Virus record (IMG/VR): IMGVR_UViG_3300011994_000001
Span: 1-53,011 of that record
DNA from: a virus
Reading direction: 5' to 3' (one strand)
DNA length: 53,011 bases
Shown here one piece after another: positions 23,335 to 31,470 of this stretch. Each line of letters starts with the position of its first letter. Position 1 is the stretch's first letter. Under the pieces are notes generated by a model. It saw only the letters and a list, made by a program, of their open reading frames with translations. It did not search any database and was not told the origin of the DNA. A program made the translations under genes and the position numbers.

Positions 23335-23759
23335 AAGACGCAGAAATGAAAGATATTCTTGTAAGAGCTCAAGAGGCATATGGATTCAAAAACCAAGTAT
23401 CGGTAGCAACGGAGGAGTTATGTGAGCTTGCTTGCGTACTATCTAAGTATGTACGATACCCAGATCACGATACCGCTTCTGAGGCACTCCGAGATAAGAT
23501 ACTGGACGAAGTAGCCGATGTTAATGTAATTCTAAATCACCTGTATATCATGTTCGGGTTCTCTTATGACGAGATAGTCAAAGCAATGGAGCCCAAACTC
23601 CTCAGATTAAAACGCTGGTTGGATACCAATTCTGAGTTCGTTCAAACTACCCGAGATAGAACGGTCAGAACTTGCGATAATTGCGCGTATACTATGACGG
23701 GAGACATAACGTGCATGAGTTGCGTAGACAAGAGTAAATGGCTTCACGTAGAGGGGTAA
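23331..23759 (+). CDS. MazG-like nucleotide pyrophosphohydrolase with zinc tail
   Basis: A 142-residue protein. Residues 22-70 have the all-alpha NTP pyrophosphatase pattern: VATEELCELACVLSKY and DEVADVNVILNHLY, the EExxE and ExxD metal sites. The C-terminal 30 residues have CDNCAY and CMSC, a zinc-binding addition uncommon in MazG. The reaction is dNTP to dNMP plus PPi, used by phages to adjust pools or remove unmodified dNTPs. The ATG overlaps the end of the previous gene. Confidence 0.75.
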   Translation: MKDAEMKDILVRAQEAYGFKNQVSVATEELCELACVLSKYVRYPDHDTASEALRDKILDEVADVNVILNHLYIMFGFSYDEIVKAMEPKLLRLKRWLDTNSEFVQTTRDRTVRTCDNCAYTMTGDITCMSCVDKSKWLHVEG

Positions 23760-23763
23760 GAAT

Positions 23764-25503
23764 GTGAGCAGATTTAAGTACGCTATGATAGATATCGAAG
23801 CTACTGGGTTGAGTAGATTCAAAAACGAGATAACCTATATTGGGGCTGGTCTAGCGGAGGAGATCGGTCAGCCCCTCTCCAAGTCCTATATATTTAATAT
23901 GTTCAAACCCAAGGACGTAGCTAGGTTCAAGAAGTTCTGTACCTGGATGAGAGCTAACAAAATCAAGATCGTATGGCAAAACGGTAAGTTTGATACGCTA
24001 TTTATAGAATGGAAACTTGGCGTAGTTCTACCTATCCATCACGATGTAATGCTACTTGGTACGGCATACGATATGGCGGCAAGCCATAAATTGAAGGATA
24101 TGGGACCAACCTATCTTGGAGTACCTAATTGGGATATACCGCTCAAGGAGAAGATAAAGCCCAATAACCCTATTGTAGAAAAGTACCTAGAGAGTGACTT
24201 GAGCGTACCCTGGGAACTGTTTAACTTCTTCCACGCTAGGATAACAGATAAGCAATGGCTTATCTACAACCAACTTTTAAAGCCTGCCTACCTTATGTAC
24301 AGAAGAGTGGAACGAACAGGTATATACTTGGACCGAAAGAAACTTGCGACCGTTAAGAAAGAGTATAAGCATCAGGAGGTTACCAAGTTAGCTGAGCTTA
24401 ACAGTATTCACCCTATCAACTGGAATAGCCCAGTACAAGTATCCAAAGCCCTATTCAATCAAAACGTAGCCAACGCCCTTCCTGTATTAAAGAGGTCAGG
24501 CAAGACGGGATTGCCTTCTGCCGACGCTAAAGTTCTGAAGAGACTATCCGCTCAGGGTCACGACCTTCCTCAAAAACTATTGGACTATAAGTTCTATTAC
24601 GGAGCAAATACCAAGTTCTTGAATAAGTGGGGAATATTCGCCAGCTATGATGGAAGAATCCACCCGAGCTTTAATCTGTCGATAGCGCGAACGGGTAGAA
24701 CGAGTTGTAGTGATCCTAACCTTCAACAGGTTCCTCGTAATAAAGAACTCAGAACTATGTTTACTGCCGAAGAGGGACGGGTAATGCTAGAAGCTGACTA
24801 CTCTCAAATCGAATTGAGGATTGCGGCAGACTACTCCAACGACCCTACTATGATTAAGGTTTATCATACTCCAGGAGGAGATATCCATACCGAGACTGGA
24901 TGCAGTCTAGCGGGATGTTCTCCAGAGAATCTAAGTAAGGACGATAGATCAAAAGCCAAGCCTGTAAACTTTGGGTTCTTATTTGGAATGATGGCTAAAG
25001 GCTTTGTAGATTATGCTTACGACAACTACGGAGTAATATTCACGCTCAAAGAAGCTCAGAGGTATCGAGAGTTGTTCTTTGCTAAGTACGGTAGGCTGTT
25101 GCCCTGGCATGAAGAAATGGGCAAACTATGCGAACGCGACGGCGGGGTAGAGAACCGCTGGGGTCAATTCCGAGCCTTACCCGATATTTACAGTCGCGAT
25201 TGGGGAGAGAAGTCTGGCGCTCAGAGAAGGGCAATAAACACCCCTGTACAGAGTACCGCGTCAGGGTTACTACTATTAGCAGCTGTCGAGATCGACCATA
25301 CTCTAAGAAAGGAAATGGACCTCAAGATAGTGGGTACAGTACACGATGCTGTCCTCCTAGATATTCCAGCCGATTGCGTTAAGGATGCTACTAGAGAAGT
25401 AAAGAGGATTATGGCTCACCCTTCCGCTATGGATATATTCGGGGTAGAATTCAAAGTTCCAATTATCGCAGACGTAGGCGTAGGTGCTTGGGGCGCCAAG
25501 TAA
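23764..25503 (+). CDS. DNA polymerase, family A
   Basis: A 579-residue replicative polymerase starting at GTG 23764 (GAGGGG eight bases upstream). The N-terminus has a DnaQ-like 3'-5' exonuclease (MIDIEATGL, KIVWQNGKFD). The polymerase domain has motif A near residue 345 (DYSQIELRIA), motif B near 394 (RSKAKPVNFGFLFGM) and motif C near 525 (VHDAVLLDIP). The C-terminal RRAINTPVQSTASGLL is the family Q/R helix. It is compact compared with E. coli Pol I because the 5' nuclease is missing. It copies the phage genome. Confidence 0.93.
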   Translation: MSRFKYAMIDIEATGLSRFKNEITYIGAGLAEEIGQPLSKSYIFNMFKPKDVARFKKFCTWMRANKIKIVWQNGKFDTLFIEWKLGVVLPIHHDVMLLGTAYDMAASHKLKDMGPTYLGVPNWDIPLKEKIKPNNPIVEKYLESDLSVPWELFNFFHARITDKQWLIYNQLLKPAYLMYRRVERTGIYLDRKKLATVKKEYKHQEVTKLAELNSIHPINWNSPVQVSKALFNQNVANALPVLKRSGKTGLPSADAKVLKRLSAQGHDLPQKLLDYKFYYGANTKFLNKWGIFASYDGRIHPSFNLSIARTGRTSCSDPNLQQVPRNKELRTMFTAEEGRVMLEADYSQIELRIAADYSNDPTMIKVYHTPGGDIHTETGCSLAGCSPENLSKDDRSKAKPVNFGFLFGMMAKGFVDYAYDNYGVIFTLKEAQRYRELFFAKYGRLLPWHEEMGKLCERDGGVENRWGQFRALPDIYSRDWGEKSGAQRRAINTPVQSTASGLLLLAAVEIDHTLRKEMDLKIVGTVHDAVLLDIPADCVKDATREVKRIMAHPSAMDIFGVEFKVPIIADVGVGAWGAK

Positions 25504-25555
25504 TCAAGTTTGACGGATACTGAAAAATTATTTTTAAAAAAGTTCTATTTTTGGC

Positions 25556-25584
25556 TTTACTTTAATAGGTATATAGGTTATACT
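25556..25584 (+). promoter_or_regulatory. Early promoter 5 (TTTACT-17-TATACT)
   Basis: TTTACT is at 25556-25561 and TATACT at 25579-25584, spacer 17 bp. It drives the recombination operon 25634-29380. Confidence 0.85.
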
Positions 25585-25633
25585 AAGTTTAGTTAAGAAC
25601 CGCCAAGGCGGAAAACGAAGGAGATAAAATATT

Positions 25634-26134
25634 ATGAGTATTAAAGCTAAAAAAGGCGAACTGGTAGCCCTTATCGGATTTACAGGAATTTACTTATCGG
25701 ATAAAGAGGTTCACTCAGCTACCAAAACCGAGATTACCCTGCTCCACGCGGATGGACGAGAATTGACTTTTGATCGCAAAACTGGTAAGCAAACGAACTT
25801 GGTAGCTGGTAAGGAGCAATACGCTAACAAGATTATGAATCTGGACGAAGCTCCTGAGAAGCCCGTTAAGAAAGCCCGAACACCTAAAGCCAAACCTGTT
25901 AAATCCAAAAAGCCCGCCCCAGTAGTTGACGAAGAAGATGAGGATGACGAGGACGAGGACGAAGCGCCTGCTCCAAAACCTAAAAAAGGTAAAAAACCAG
26001 CTCCAGTAGTCGAAGATGACGACGATGAGGATGAAGATGAGCCAGTCGCTCCTCCGAAGAAAGCCAAGAAAGCCAAAAAGCCAGTCGAAATCGTTGAAGA
26101 TGACGACGATGACGACGATGACGACGAAGACTAA
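25634..26134 (+). CDS. Protein with 'GRELTFD' mini-domain and charged repeats
   Basis: A 166-residue protein. Residues 1-70 contain LLHADGRELTFDRKTGKQTN and YANKIM, a module also ending the 40342 protein and similar to the end of the 16064 protein. After residue 75 alternating Lys/Ala/Pro-rich and Asp/Glu-rich blocks (three copies of KKPAPVV-like plus acid run) make a disordered, strongly charged tail. Acidic tails of this kind in phages often bind positively charged partners or mimic DNA; here function is unknown. First gene of the operon with RecB-like, Sak4-like and SSB-like proteins. Confidence 0.65.
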   Translation: MSIKAKKGELVALIGFTGIYLSDKEVHSATKTEITLLHADGRELTFDRKTGKQTNLVAGKEQYANKIMNLDEAPEKPVKKARTPKAKPVKSKKPAPVVDEEDEDDEDEDEAPAPKPKKGKKPAPVVEDDDDEDEDEPVAPPKKAKKAKKPVEIVEDDDDDDDDDED

Positions 26135-26146
26135 GCAGAGTAGCCT

Positions 26147-26162
26147 GGGGGTGACTACCCCC
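26147..26162 (+). repeat. GGGGGT/ACCCCC hairpin after the charged-repeat gene
   Basis: A 6-bp stem (26147-26152 with 26157-26162) with a GACT loop. Only two Ts follow, so termination is doubtful. Confidence 0.4.
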
Positions 26163-26166
26163 TCGT

Positions 26167-26233
26167 TAATGCGCCAGCTAGCCCCGTTACAAGTCGGGGA
26201 GCATAAGCCAGATTCACGAAGGCTGGCGCATTA
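26167..26233 (+). promoter_or_regulatory. Long inverted repeat in an intergenic leader
   Basis: TAATGCGCCAGC (26167-26178) is perfectly complementary to GCTGGCGCATTA (26222-26233). A second hairpin, CCCCG/CGGGG (26182-26186 with 26195-26199), lies inside. The next gene's ribosome site (GAGGAGG) follows at once, so the fold may control its translation. Confidence 0.6.
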
Positions 26234-26251
26234 GAGGAGGAAAAAATACTT

Positions 26252-26611
26252 ATGACTAAACCAGAAAAACTCAACGAGGATACCCGAATTGATGCCTTAG
26301 ACCCCGAACAAGTTAAGCTCTCGTCAACCCAAGTTCTGGAATCTGCTCTGGAAGCTGTAAAGAGCGGAAAAATCACCCAAGTAGTTGTACTTGGACTTCA
26401 AGAAGCCCCTGACGAGGATACGATGAGTTACGCAGTAATGTCGGGTATGGCCCTAGTGAACCAAGCTAGAATATCCGCTGGATTCGCTGAAAAGGTCCAT
26501 AAAATGGTTGTTAACCAGTTTGTAGATCGTAAACTCGATTGCGACGGGGACTGCGATAACTGCGACCCTGAGGATAAAGAACGGTTACACCGCGAAGCGG
26601 GTATGCACTGA
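26252..26611 (+). CDS. Hypothetical protein with Cys-rich end
   Basis: A 119-residue protein. The N-terminal part is helical (VKLSSTQVLESALEAVKSG) with QVVVLGLQEAP in the middle. The C-terminus has DCDGDCDNCDPED, three Cys and many Asp, a possible metal site. GAGGAGG lies before the ATG, right behind the large inverted repeat. Its TGA overlaps the CTG start proposed for the next gene. No family recognised. Confidence 0.6.
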   Translation: MTKPEKLNEDTRIDALDPEQVKLSSTQVLESALEAVKSGKITQVVVLGLQEAPDEDTMSYAVMSGMALVNQARISAGFAEKVHKMVVNQFVDRKLDCDGDCDNCDPEDKERLHREAGMH

Positions 26612-27549
26612 AAGTAAGTTACTCCAGATCGTCAACCTACCAGGGTTGTCCGAACGCTCACTATCTTGGGTATGTAGAGTGTCTAACGACTAACAAGGTT
26701 GTTAGACCTCTATCCTTCGGATCAGATATGCACACTCTTCTCCAATACCGAATTAAGCCAAAGAAACTAATCAAGGCTAAAAAGGAAATTGAGAAGGTGT
26801 ACCGCGCCCTGAAACCCCGAGAGCAGGAGGAGTTAGGACAAAACTATCTATCTGACGTCTTCACCGTGTTTGGGGATTATCAGGAGGTCTGGAAGGGTAA
26901 GGAGTTACCCCGAGAAACGGAACACGATTTTGAAATACCTATGGGAAAGATCAAGGGCGAACCTGTTATTTTCAAGGGTATTATTGACGAGGTGTACGAT
27001 TCCAAGGTACTAGGAGAGCATAAGACCTTTACTATAGCCCCCAAGATGAGTATCCTAGCTATGAATACCCAAGTATGCTTATATGCAAAGGCTCACGAGT
27101 TGGAGACGGGGGAAGTCCTTGAGAGGGTACGCTGGGATTATATCCGAAGTTCTCCAGCGTTGGAACCGCTCTGGCTACCGAAGTCTAACCGATTCAGCGA
27201 AGCTTCTAACTCTAAAATCACGAATTTGAGTTGGCTAAGAGCCTGCCAGAGCCGTGGGATTACCGACCCCCTAGTATTAGCCAAGGCGAACAATTACAAG
27301 CCTAATTTGTCTGACTCTTTCTTCCGTTGCGACGTTGAACTTATACCAGAAATGGTAGATTCTGTTTGGGAAGACTTTAAGTTTGTAGCCAAGGATATCG
27401 TTAACAGGGGTAAGACTAACAAAATCAAGCGTATAACCCGAGATTGCGATTGGTGTAACTTCCGACCTATATGCTATGCCGAATTCACGGGGGCGGATGT
27501 AGACTATATCAAAAAACACGATTATGTATACAGAGAAAGAAAGGATTGA
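26608..27549 (+). CDS. RecB/Cas4-like PD-(D/E)XK nuclease with iron-sulfur cysteines
   Basis: A 313-residue protein if translation begins at CTG 26608, overlapping the previous TGA. The upstream region KVSYSRSSTYQGCPNAHYL carries the conserved N-terminal Cys of the family, so the ATG at 26728 would lose it. The catalytic core is FKGIIDEVYD and VLGEHKT (Asp and Glu-x-Lys). The C-terminus CDWCNFRPIC supplies the three other cluster Cys. AddB/Cas4-type nucleases resect or process DNA ends. It is followed by Sak4-like and SSB-like genes, a recombination set. Confidence 0.75.
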   Translation: MKVSYSRSSTYQGCPNAHYLGYVECLTTNKVVRPLSFGSDMHTLLQYRIKPKKLIKAKKEIEKVYRALKPREQEELGQNYLSDVFTVFGDYQEVWKGKELPRETEHDFEIPMGKIKGEPVIFKGIIDEVYDSKVLGEHKTFTIAPKMSILAMNTQVCLYAKAHELETGEVLERVRWDYIRSSPALEPLWLPKSNRFSEASNSKITNLSWLRACQSRGITDPLVLAKANNYKPNLSDSFFRCDVELIPEMVDSVWEDFKFVAKDIVNRGKTNKIKRITRDCDWCNFRPICYAEFTGADVDYIKKHDYVYRERKD

Positions 27550-27554
27550 TTATT

Positions 27555-27920
27555 TTGGATAAATCAACTATGACGGGACAATCTAAGGAGAGCTTGGACG
27601 CTTTCAAAGAAAATAGGAGTAAACTTCTTGGAACGCCTATCGACGCTCTTGATAAACCCCCTACTATCCAGTTAAAGTTTACCCTGAGAACTCCCGAGGG
27701 AGATAAAGTTCAAGAGTCCGAGGGAGACTGCTTCGTTGGTATCTGCTTAGCGGAGGAACCTGGTAGGTTCAAAGTTAATATGCTGGGTGGCGGGGCGTTC
27801 AATATGGATAGAACTCTTGCGATGCTACAAGCTCTTGACCAGATGAAGGAGAAACTTATCAAGGATATGATTTCTAATGATCCTCTTGTAGCGTTACGCG
27901 GAATGATGGGTAGCCTGTAG
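27555..27920 (+). CDS. Hypothetical protein in the recombination operon
   Basis: A 121-residue protein. The TTG at 27555 is preferred, with AAAGGA upstream; the first ATG (27570) has no ribosome site. The sequence has a beta-rich centre (IQLKFTLRTPEGDKVQE) and FNMDRTLAMLQALDQM near the end. The stop overlaps the GTG of the ATPase gene, so they are coupled. Possibly a small ATPase partner; no family recognised. Confidence 0.6.
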   Translation: MDKSTMTGQSKESLDAFKENRSKLLGTPIDALDKPPTIQLKFTLRTPEGDKVQESEGDCFVGICLAEEPGRFKVNMLGGGAFNMDRTLAMLQALDQMKEKLIKDMISNDPLVALRGMMGSL

Positions 27921-28654
27921 TGGGCGACGTACTAGACCGAGCAGTCGATATCAGCGAGTTAGGACAGAGAAATCTCTGGGTTATATACGGGAAAAGTACA
28001 AGCGGTAAAACTGGTCTGCTAGCCACTTTCCCAAAGCCCATTCTCTATTTACAGATAGGTGATGACGGTAGCAATACCATATCCGAAGTAGACGGTATAA
28101 AAGCCATACGAATAACCGAGATTGCCGACCTCAACTCAGCCCTTATCGAAGCAAGGTTGGATACCTACTACAAGACCGTTGCAGTGGACACTTTCTCCCT
28201 CCTAGTAAACGAATGGACGGATGTAAACGCTATCCAAAAGAAGAAGAAAATGTCTATGAATATGTGGGGAGACTTGAAGACCGATACTGAGGAATTAGTC
28301 AAGCTAGCCCATATTCTAGCCCTCAAAAAGATCGTGGTTCTAACTTGCCACGAGGTATCTGATTCCATAGAAGGTTTTGAGGATGAGATCACTCCTGACG
28401 TTCGACCTAGCGTAAGTAAGGGGGCTAGAACCTATCTTGAGGGTATGGCAAATTACGGTATCCATACTACTCTTATAACCAAAGATAAACAACAGCCCGA
28501 TGGTTCTATAGCCGAAGTGGTATTGCACGCAGCTCACCTAGGACCAAACCCGTACTACTGGAATAAAACTCAAAAGTCTACTAGTATCAAGCTTCCAAAG
28601 ATTATGATTAATCCAACGTACGCTAAAATTATGAAAAAAATTAAGGGGGAATAA
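27920..28654 (+). CDS. Sak4-like AAA recombinase ATPase
   Basis: A 244-residue protein starting at GTG 27920. Walker A is at residues 24-31 (GKSTSGKT), with IYGKSTSGKTGLL typical of the phage AAA_24/Sak4 group. Walker B-like VAVDTFSLLVNEW and the switch Gln/His region VVLTCHEV follow. Sak4 proteins are short RecA-like single-strand annealing recombinases that need an SSB; the next gene is SSB-like. They help rebuild the phage genome by recombination. Confidence 0.75.
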   Translation: MGDVLDRAVDISELGQRNLWVIYGKSTSGKTGLLATFPKPILYLQIGDDGSNTISEVDGIKAIRITEIADLNSALIEARLDTYYKTVAVDTFSLLVNEWTDVNAIQKKKKMSMNMWGDLKTDTEELVKLAHILALKKIVVLTCHEVSDSIEGFEDEITPDVRPSVSKGARTYLEGMANYGIHTTLITKDKQQPDGSIAEVVLHAAHLGPNPYYWNKTQKSTSIKLPKIMINPTYAKIMKKIKGE

Positions 28655-28660
28655 TTAATT

Positions 28661-29380
28661 ATGGCAAAGATTAAATTGGATTTTACAGGGGTAGAAAGCT
28701 ATATCAAGTGTGCTGAGGGAGAACATATCTGCGTACTCAAAGAGGTTGAGGAAGTCAAAGCCAAGTCTTCAGGAGCCGATATGCTCAAGTGTGTCTTTGA
28801 AGTATCCAAGGGTAGCTCTACGGGTGCGATCTTGTACGATAACTTCGTGTTAACTCAAAAGGCTTTATGGAAGCTCAAGGGGTTCTTGGAGATTATGGGA
28901 CAGAAGGTAGCAGACGGTAAGATGTCTCTTGACCTATCCAAATTAGTAGGACGAGCCTGTATTGTAAGCGTCAAATACGAAATGTACGAGGGTAAGGAAC
29001 AATCCCGAGTTGACTCGTATCGTAAACTTGAACTGGAACCTTCTGGGGACGAAGATGACGAGGACATCGATGACGAGGACGATGAAGAAGATGATGAGCC
29101 TGTAGAAACTCCTAAGCAAAAGAAAGCGCGTCTTGCGGCTGAGGCAGAAGCTAAGGCAAAAGAACTAGCCAAGAAGAAAGCCAAAAAGAAACCCGAGCCT
29201 GAGCCTGAAGATGAAGATGAAGATGAAGAGGAAGAAGATGACGAAGAACCTGCCGAGACGCCTAAGCAGAAAAAAGCTAGGGAGAAAGCAGAAGCTGAAG
29301 CCAAAGCTAAAAAGAAACCTAAGAAGAAACCTCCTGTCGAGGAAGATGAGGATGAGGAGTGGGACGAAGAGGACGAATAA
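28661..29380 (+). CDS. SSB-like (DUF669-type) protein with charged repeat tail
   Basis: A 239-residue protein. The first 125 residues are beta-rich (AEGEHICVLKEVEEVKAK, LKCVFEVSKG, ACIVSVKYEMYEGKEQSRV) and match the DUF669-type OB-fold partners of Sak4 ATPases. The rest is a repeated tail: ETPKQKKAR-LAAEAEAKAK then acid block, twice, ending EEWDEEDE. Acidic C-terminal tails on SSBs recruit partner proteins, so this tail may be a large docking platform. Six bases separate it from the ATPase gene. Confidence 0.7.
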   Translation: MAKIKLDFTGVESYIKCAEGEHICVLKEVEEVKAKSSGADMLKCVFEVSKGSSTGAILYDNFVLTQKALWKLKGFLEIMGQKVADGKMSLDLSKLVGRACIVSVKYEMYEGKEQSRVDSYRKLELEPSGDEDDEDIDDEDDEEDDEPVETPKQKKARLAAEAEAKAKELAKKKAKKKPEPEPEDEDEDEEEEDDEEPAETPKQKKAREKAEAEAKAKKKPKKKPPVEEDEDEEWDEEDE

Positions 29381-29396
29381 TCAAGGACTACTTGGG

Positions 29397-29422
29397 GGAG
29401 CGGTGACGCTCCTCTATTTTTA
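29397..29422 (+). terminator. Intrinsic terminator after the recombination operon
   Basis: GGAGCG-GTGA-CGCTCC hairpin followed by TCTATTTTTA. Confidence 0.8.
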
Positions 29423-29431
29423 AAATAAGTG

Positions 29432-29460
29432 TTTACTTTTTGAAGAAAGTATAGTATACT
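29432..29460 (+). promoter_or_regulatory. Early promoter 6 (TTTACT-17-TATACT)
   Basis: TTTACT is at 29432-29437 and TATACT at 29455-29460, spacer 17 bp. It drives the modification operon. Confidence 0.85.
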
Positions 29461-29503
29461 ATTACTGTAGGGCGAATACACTAGTAAGTTGAGGAGGAGA
29501 GTT

Positions 29504-30505
29504 ATGTTAAATGTTAGATCCATCGAACACGGCAGAGGTACTATCCAGGGTATAAAATTTCTGATTGAGGGCAAGGATACGTTGGTAATTACCAGTCAAT
29601 CCGCTTGGTCATCGCTTAGAAAACTGTTGGCTTTTGGACCCGTAAATGTATTTTCAGCTACCTCTGTATCTCAGAAGAGTTTGGACGAGTTACTCGCTAT
29701 GTCTAAGAGGTTCAAGACCATTATCGGTATCGGGGGAGGTATGGTAATTGACTCAGCTAAGTACGTTGCTTGGATTACTGGAGCTAGACTTGTTCTTGTT
29801 CCTACTGTGTTATCAACTAACGCGTTTGCTACGGAAGCAATAGGCGTTCGTACCGAGGAAGGCAAAGTAGTGTATGTAGGTAACTCTCGTGCTGATAAGC
29901 TTATTGTAGACTTCGATCTGTTGAGAATGTCTCCCCCAGCGTTAAACTACTCAGGTACAGTAGACGTACTATCTTGCCATACAGCTACCCGAGATTGGGA
30001 GATAGCGGTTGAAGACGGAGTACTGAGTCACCCCTTAGACCTTCAGGCAGGTCGCAAAGCCCGCCAATTAGTGAACCGTATAGATAACTACTCTGAAGAC
30101 ATTAGAGAGCTTACGGACATCGGTTTGAAGGTCTTATTAGACTGCTTGCTAGATACCGCTGAGATATGTCAACCGCTAGGACACTACCGAGCGGAGGAAG
30201 GATCAGAACACTTCTTATTTTACGCTATCGAGAAGATACTCAAAAGACCGTTTATCCACGGTCAGATAGTAGGCCTGGGAATACAGATTATGAGTAGTCT
30301 ACAGGTAAACAGTACCAACGATATATCCTGTGTTATGAAGGATATCGGTCTTAATATAACCCCTAAGTCAATGGGTATTACCAAGGACGTTCTTAGACAA
30401 GCTTTGGTTGATCTTAGGACGTATCCTCAACCCTGGCATACGATTATTGATAGGGGTATATCAGATAGTTTTATCGAGCAAACGTTGTATTATTTGGAAT
30501 TCTAG
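29504..30505 (+). CDS. Metal-dependent dehydroquinate synthase / glycerol-1-phosphate dehydrogenase-like enzyme
   Basis: A 333-residue protein (ATG 29504; the upstream frame is the AGGAGG site itself). It has the fold signature of the DHQ synthase / iron-alcohol dehydrogenase superfamily: nucleotide-binding GIGGGMVIDSAKYVA near 73-87, LVLVPTVLSTNAFATEA, and metal ligands Asp154 (GTVDVLS), His236 (GSEHFLFYAIE) and His252 (FIHGQIVGLG). All ligands are present, so it should be active, using NAD and a polyol phosphate, keto-acid or alcohol. It opens the modification operon, 11 bases before the amino-acid:DNA transferase, so a role in preparing or altering the base substituent is likely. Its substrate cannot be read from sequence. 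Confidence 0.75.
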   Translation: MLNVRSIEHGRGTIQGIKFLIEGKDTLVITSQSAWSSLRKLLAFGPVNVFSATSVSQKSLDELLAMSKRFKTIIGIGGGMVIDSAKYVAWITGARLVLVPTVLSTNAFATEAIGVRTEEGKVVYVGNSRADKLIVDFDLLRMSPPALNYSGTVDVLSCHTATRDWEIAVEDGVLSHPLDLQAGRKARQLVNRIDNYSEDIRELTDIGLKVLLDCLLDTAEICQPLGHYRAEEGSEHFLFYAIEKILKRPFIHGQIVGLGIQIMSSLQVNSTNDISCVMKDIGLNITPKSMGITKDVLRQALVDLRTYPQPWHTIIDRGISDSFIEQTLYYLEF

Positions 30506-30516
30506 GAGGTTGTGTT

Positions 30517-31470
30517 ATGGATCTGTATAATATACACGGGGATACGGGCGGGGATTGGAGAATGAACAAGTTCAAAGAGTATTGCGACGGAGATATTGAC
30601 GACACGCTTGCTCCTATGAACTGGTTACTCAAAAAGGCGGGGGCTAATCGAGGAGATAGAATATGGGCGTCATTTCTCTATTCTACCTGCTATTGCCTAG
30701 GAACAACGATGTTTATGTATAACGAGTTATTCTATGGTACGCTGACACCCAGGAAATTAGACGAATTCTGGGAGGACTACAAAAAAGATCTGGTATTCCA
30801 AACAGACCGTAAGTACGCGAAGAATCTAAACTGGTTTGTGCCTATGGTAGTTCAGTTTATGGCTAAGACCAAGAGAGACCCAGAAAAGTACTTCAGACCG
30901 CTTCTAACAGGTACGCCCGAGGAAGTATACCGTAAGATGTACAAAGAGGTTTCAGGATGGAAGTTCTTTGGACGATTCTCCACGATACTATTCCTCAAGA
31001 CCCTCATATCTATTCTCCCTATCGAAATGGACTTTGATACAGAGTACGATTGGGCTAATGGAGAAACCACTACCGCGGGGGCTCTTATCTTACACTACCG
31101 CGACGAAGAAGCCAAACAGTTTCTCCTAGATCATAAGATCACGCCTGACATGAAGAAGTATTTTGACGAGTTACTGGAAGAGTGTAAAGGCAAGATAGCG
31201 GGTAATATGCTCCATACCTCATCCGCTTTTTGTAGTCACTTTAAATTATACAAAGAGCAAAGGTACCTTGGATATTACGTTGATCGAGGTCAACACGAAC
31301 TTAGAACTCTACAAAAGAACCTACCTCAAGCTCACGAGCTGTGGGACCGAATATGGATAGCCCGAAGAAGGACTATTGATTGGAAGTATCTTGGGGAGAT
31401 CAACGGTTGGGCTGGTACAAGACCTGAGAAGTGTCATGACTTTATGAAAACTGGAAGGATGTATGAATAA
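30517..31470 (+). CDS. Amino-acid:DNA transferase-like protein (thymine pyrophosphorylase clade 2 type)
   Basis: A 317-residue protein. RGDRIWASFLYSTCYCLGTT near 45-64, VFQTDRKYAKNLNWFV and GWKFFGRFSTILFLKTL near 145-165 recall the amino-acid:DNA transferase (alpha-glutamyl/putrescinyl thymine pyrophosphorylase clade 2) family of hypermodifying phages. These proteins swap the pyrophosphate of pyrophosphorylated hydroxymethyl-uracil in DNA for an amino acid. The basic RRRTIDWKY end fits DNA binding. Stop and next ATG overlap (TAATG). It is the second such protein in the genome. I rely on remembered family patterns, not an alignment. Confidence 0.65.
   Translation: MDLYNIHGDTGGDWRMNKFKEYCDGDIDDTLAPMNWLLKKAGANRGDRIWASFLYSTCYCLGTTMFMYNELFYGTLTPRKLDEFWEDYKKDLVFQTDRKYAKNLNWFVPMVVQFMAKTKRDPEKYFRPLLTGTPEEVYRKMYKEVSGWKFFGRFSTILFLKTLISILPIEMDFDTEYDWANGETTTAGALILHYRDEEAKQFLLDHKITPDMKKYFDELLEECKGKIAGNMLHTSSAFCSHFKLYKEQRYLGYYVDRGQHELRTLQKNLPQAHELWDRIWIARRRTIDWKYLGEINGWAGTRPEKCHDFMKTGRMYE

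Noticed and set aside
25711-26076. Long serine-rich open frame on the minus strand
   Set aside because: It is the mirror of the Asp/Lys repeats of the 25634 gene (GAC/GAT read backwards), without a ribosome site. The same applies to 28855-29574.
26167-26233. tRNA-like cloverleaf
   Set aside because: The outer stem is 12 bp, not 7; there is no T-loop sequence or anticodon arm of correct size.
27028-27056. TTTACT-17-TATCCT inside the RecB-like gene
   Set aside because: The -10 box is poor, the site is mid-gene, and no gene starts soon after.
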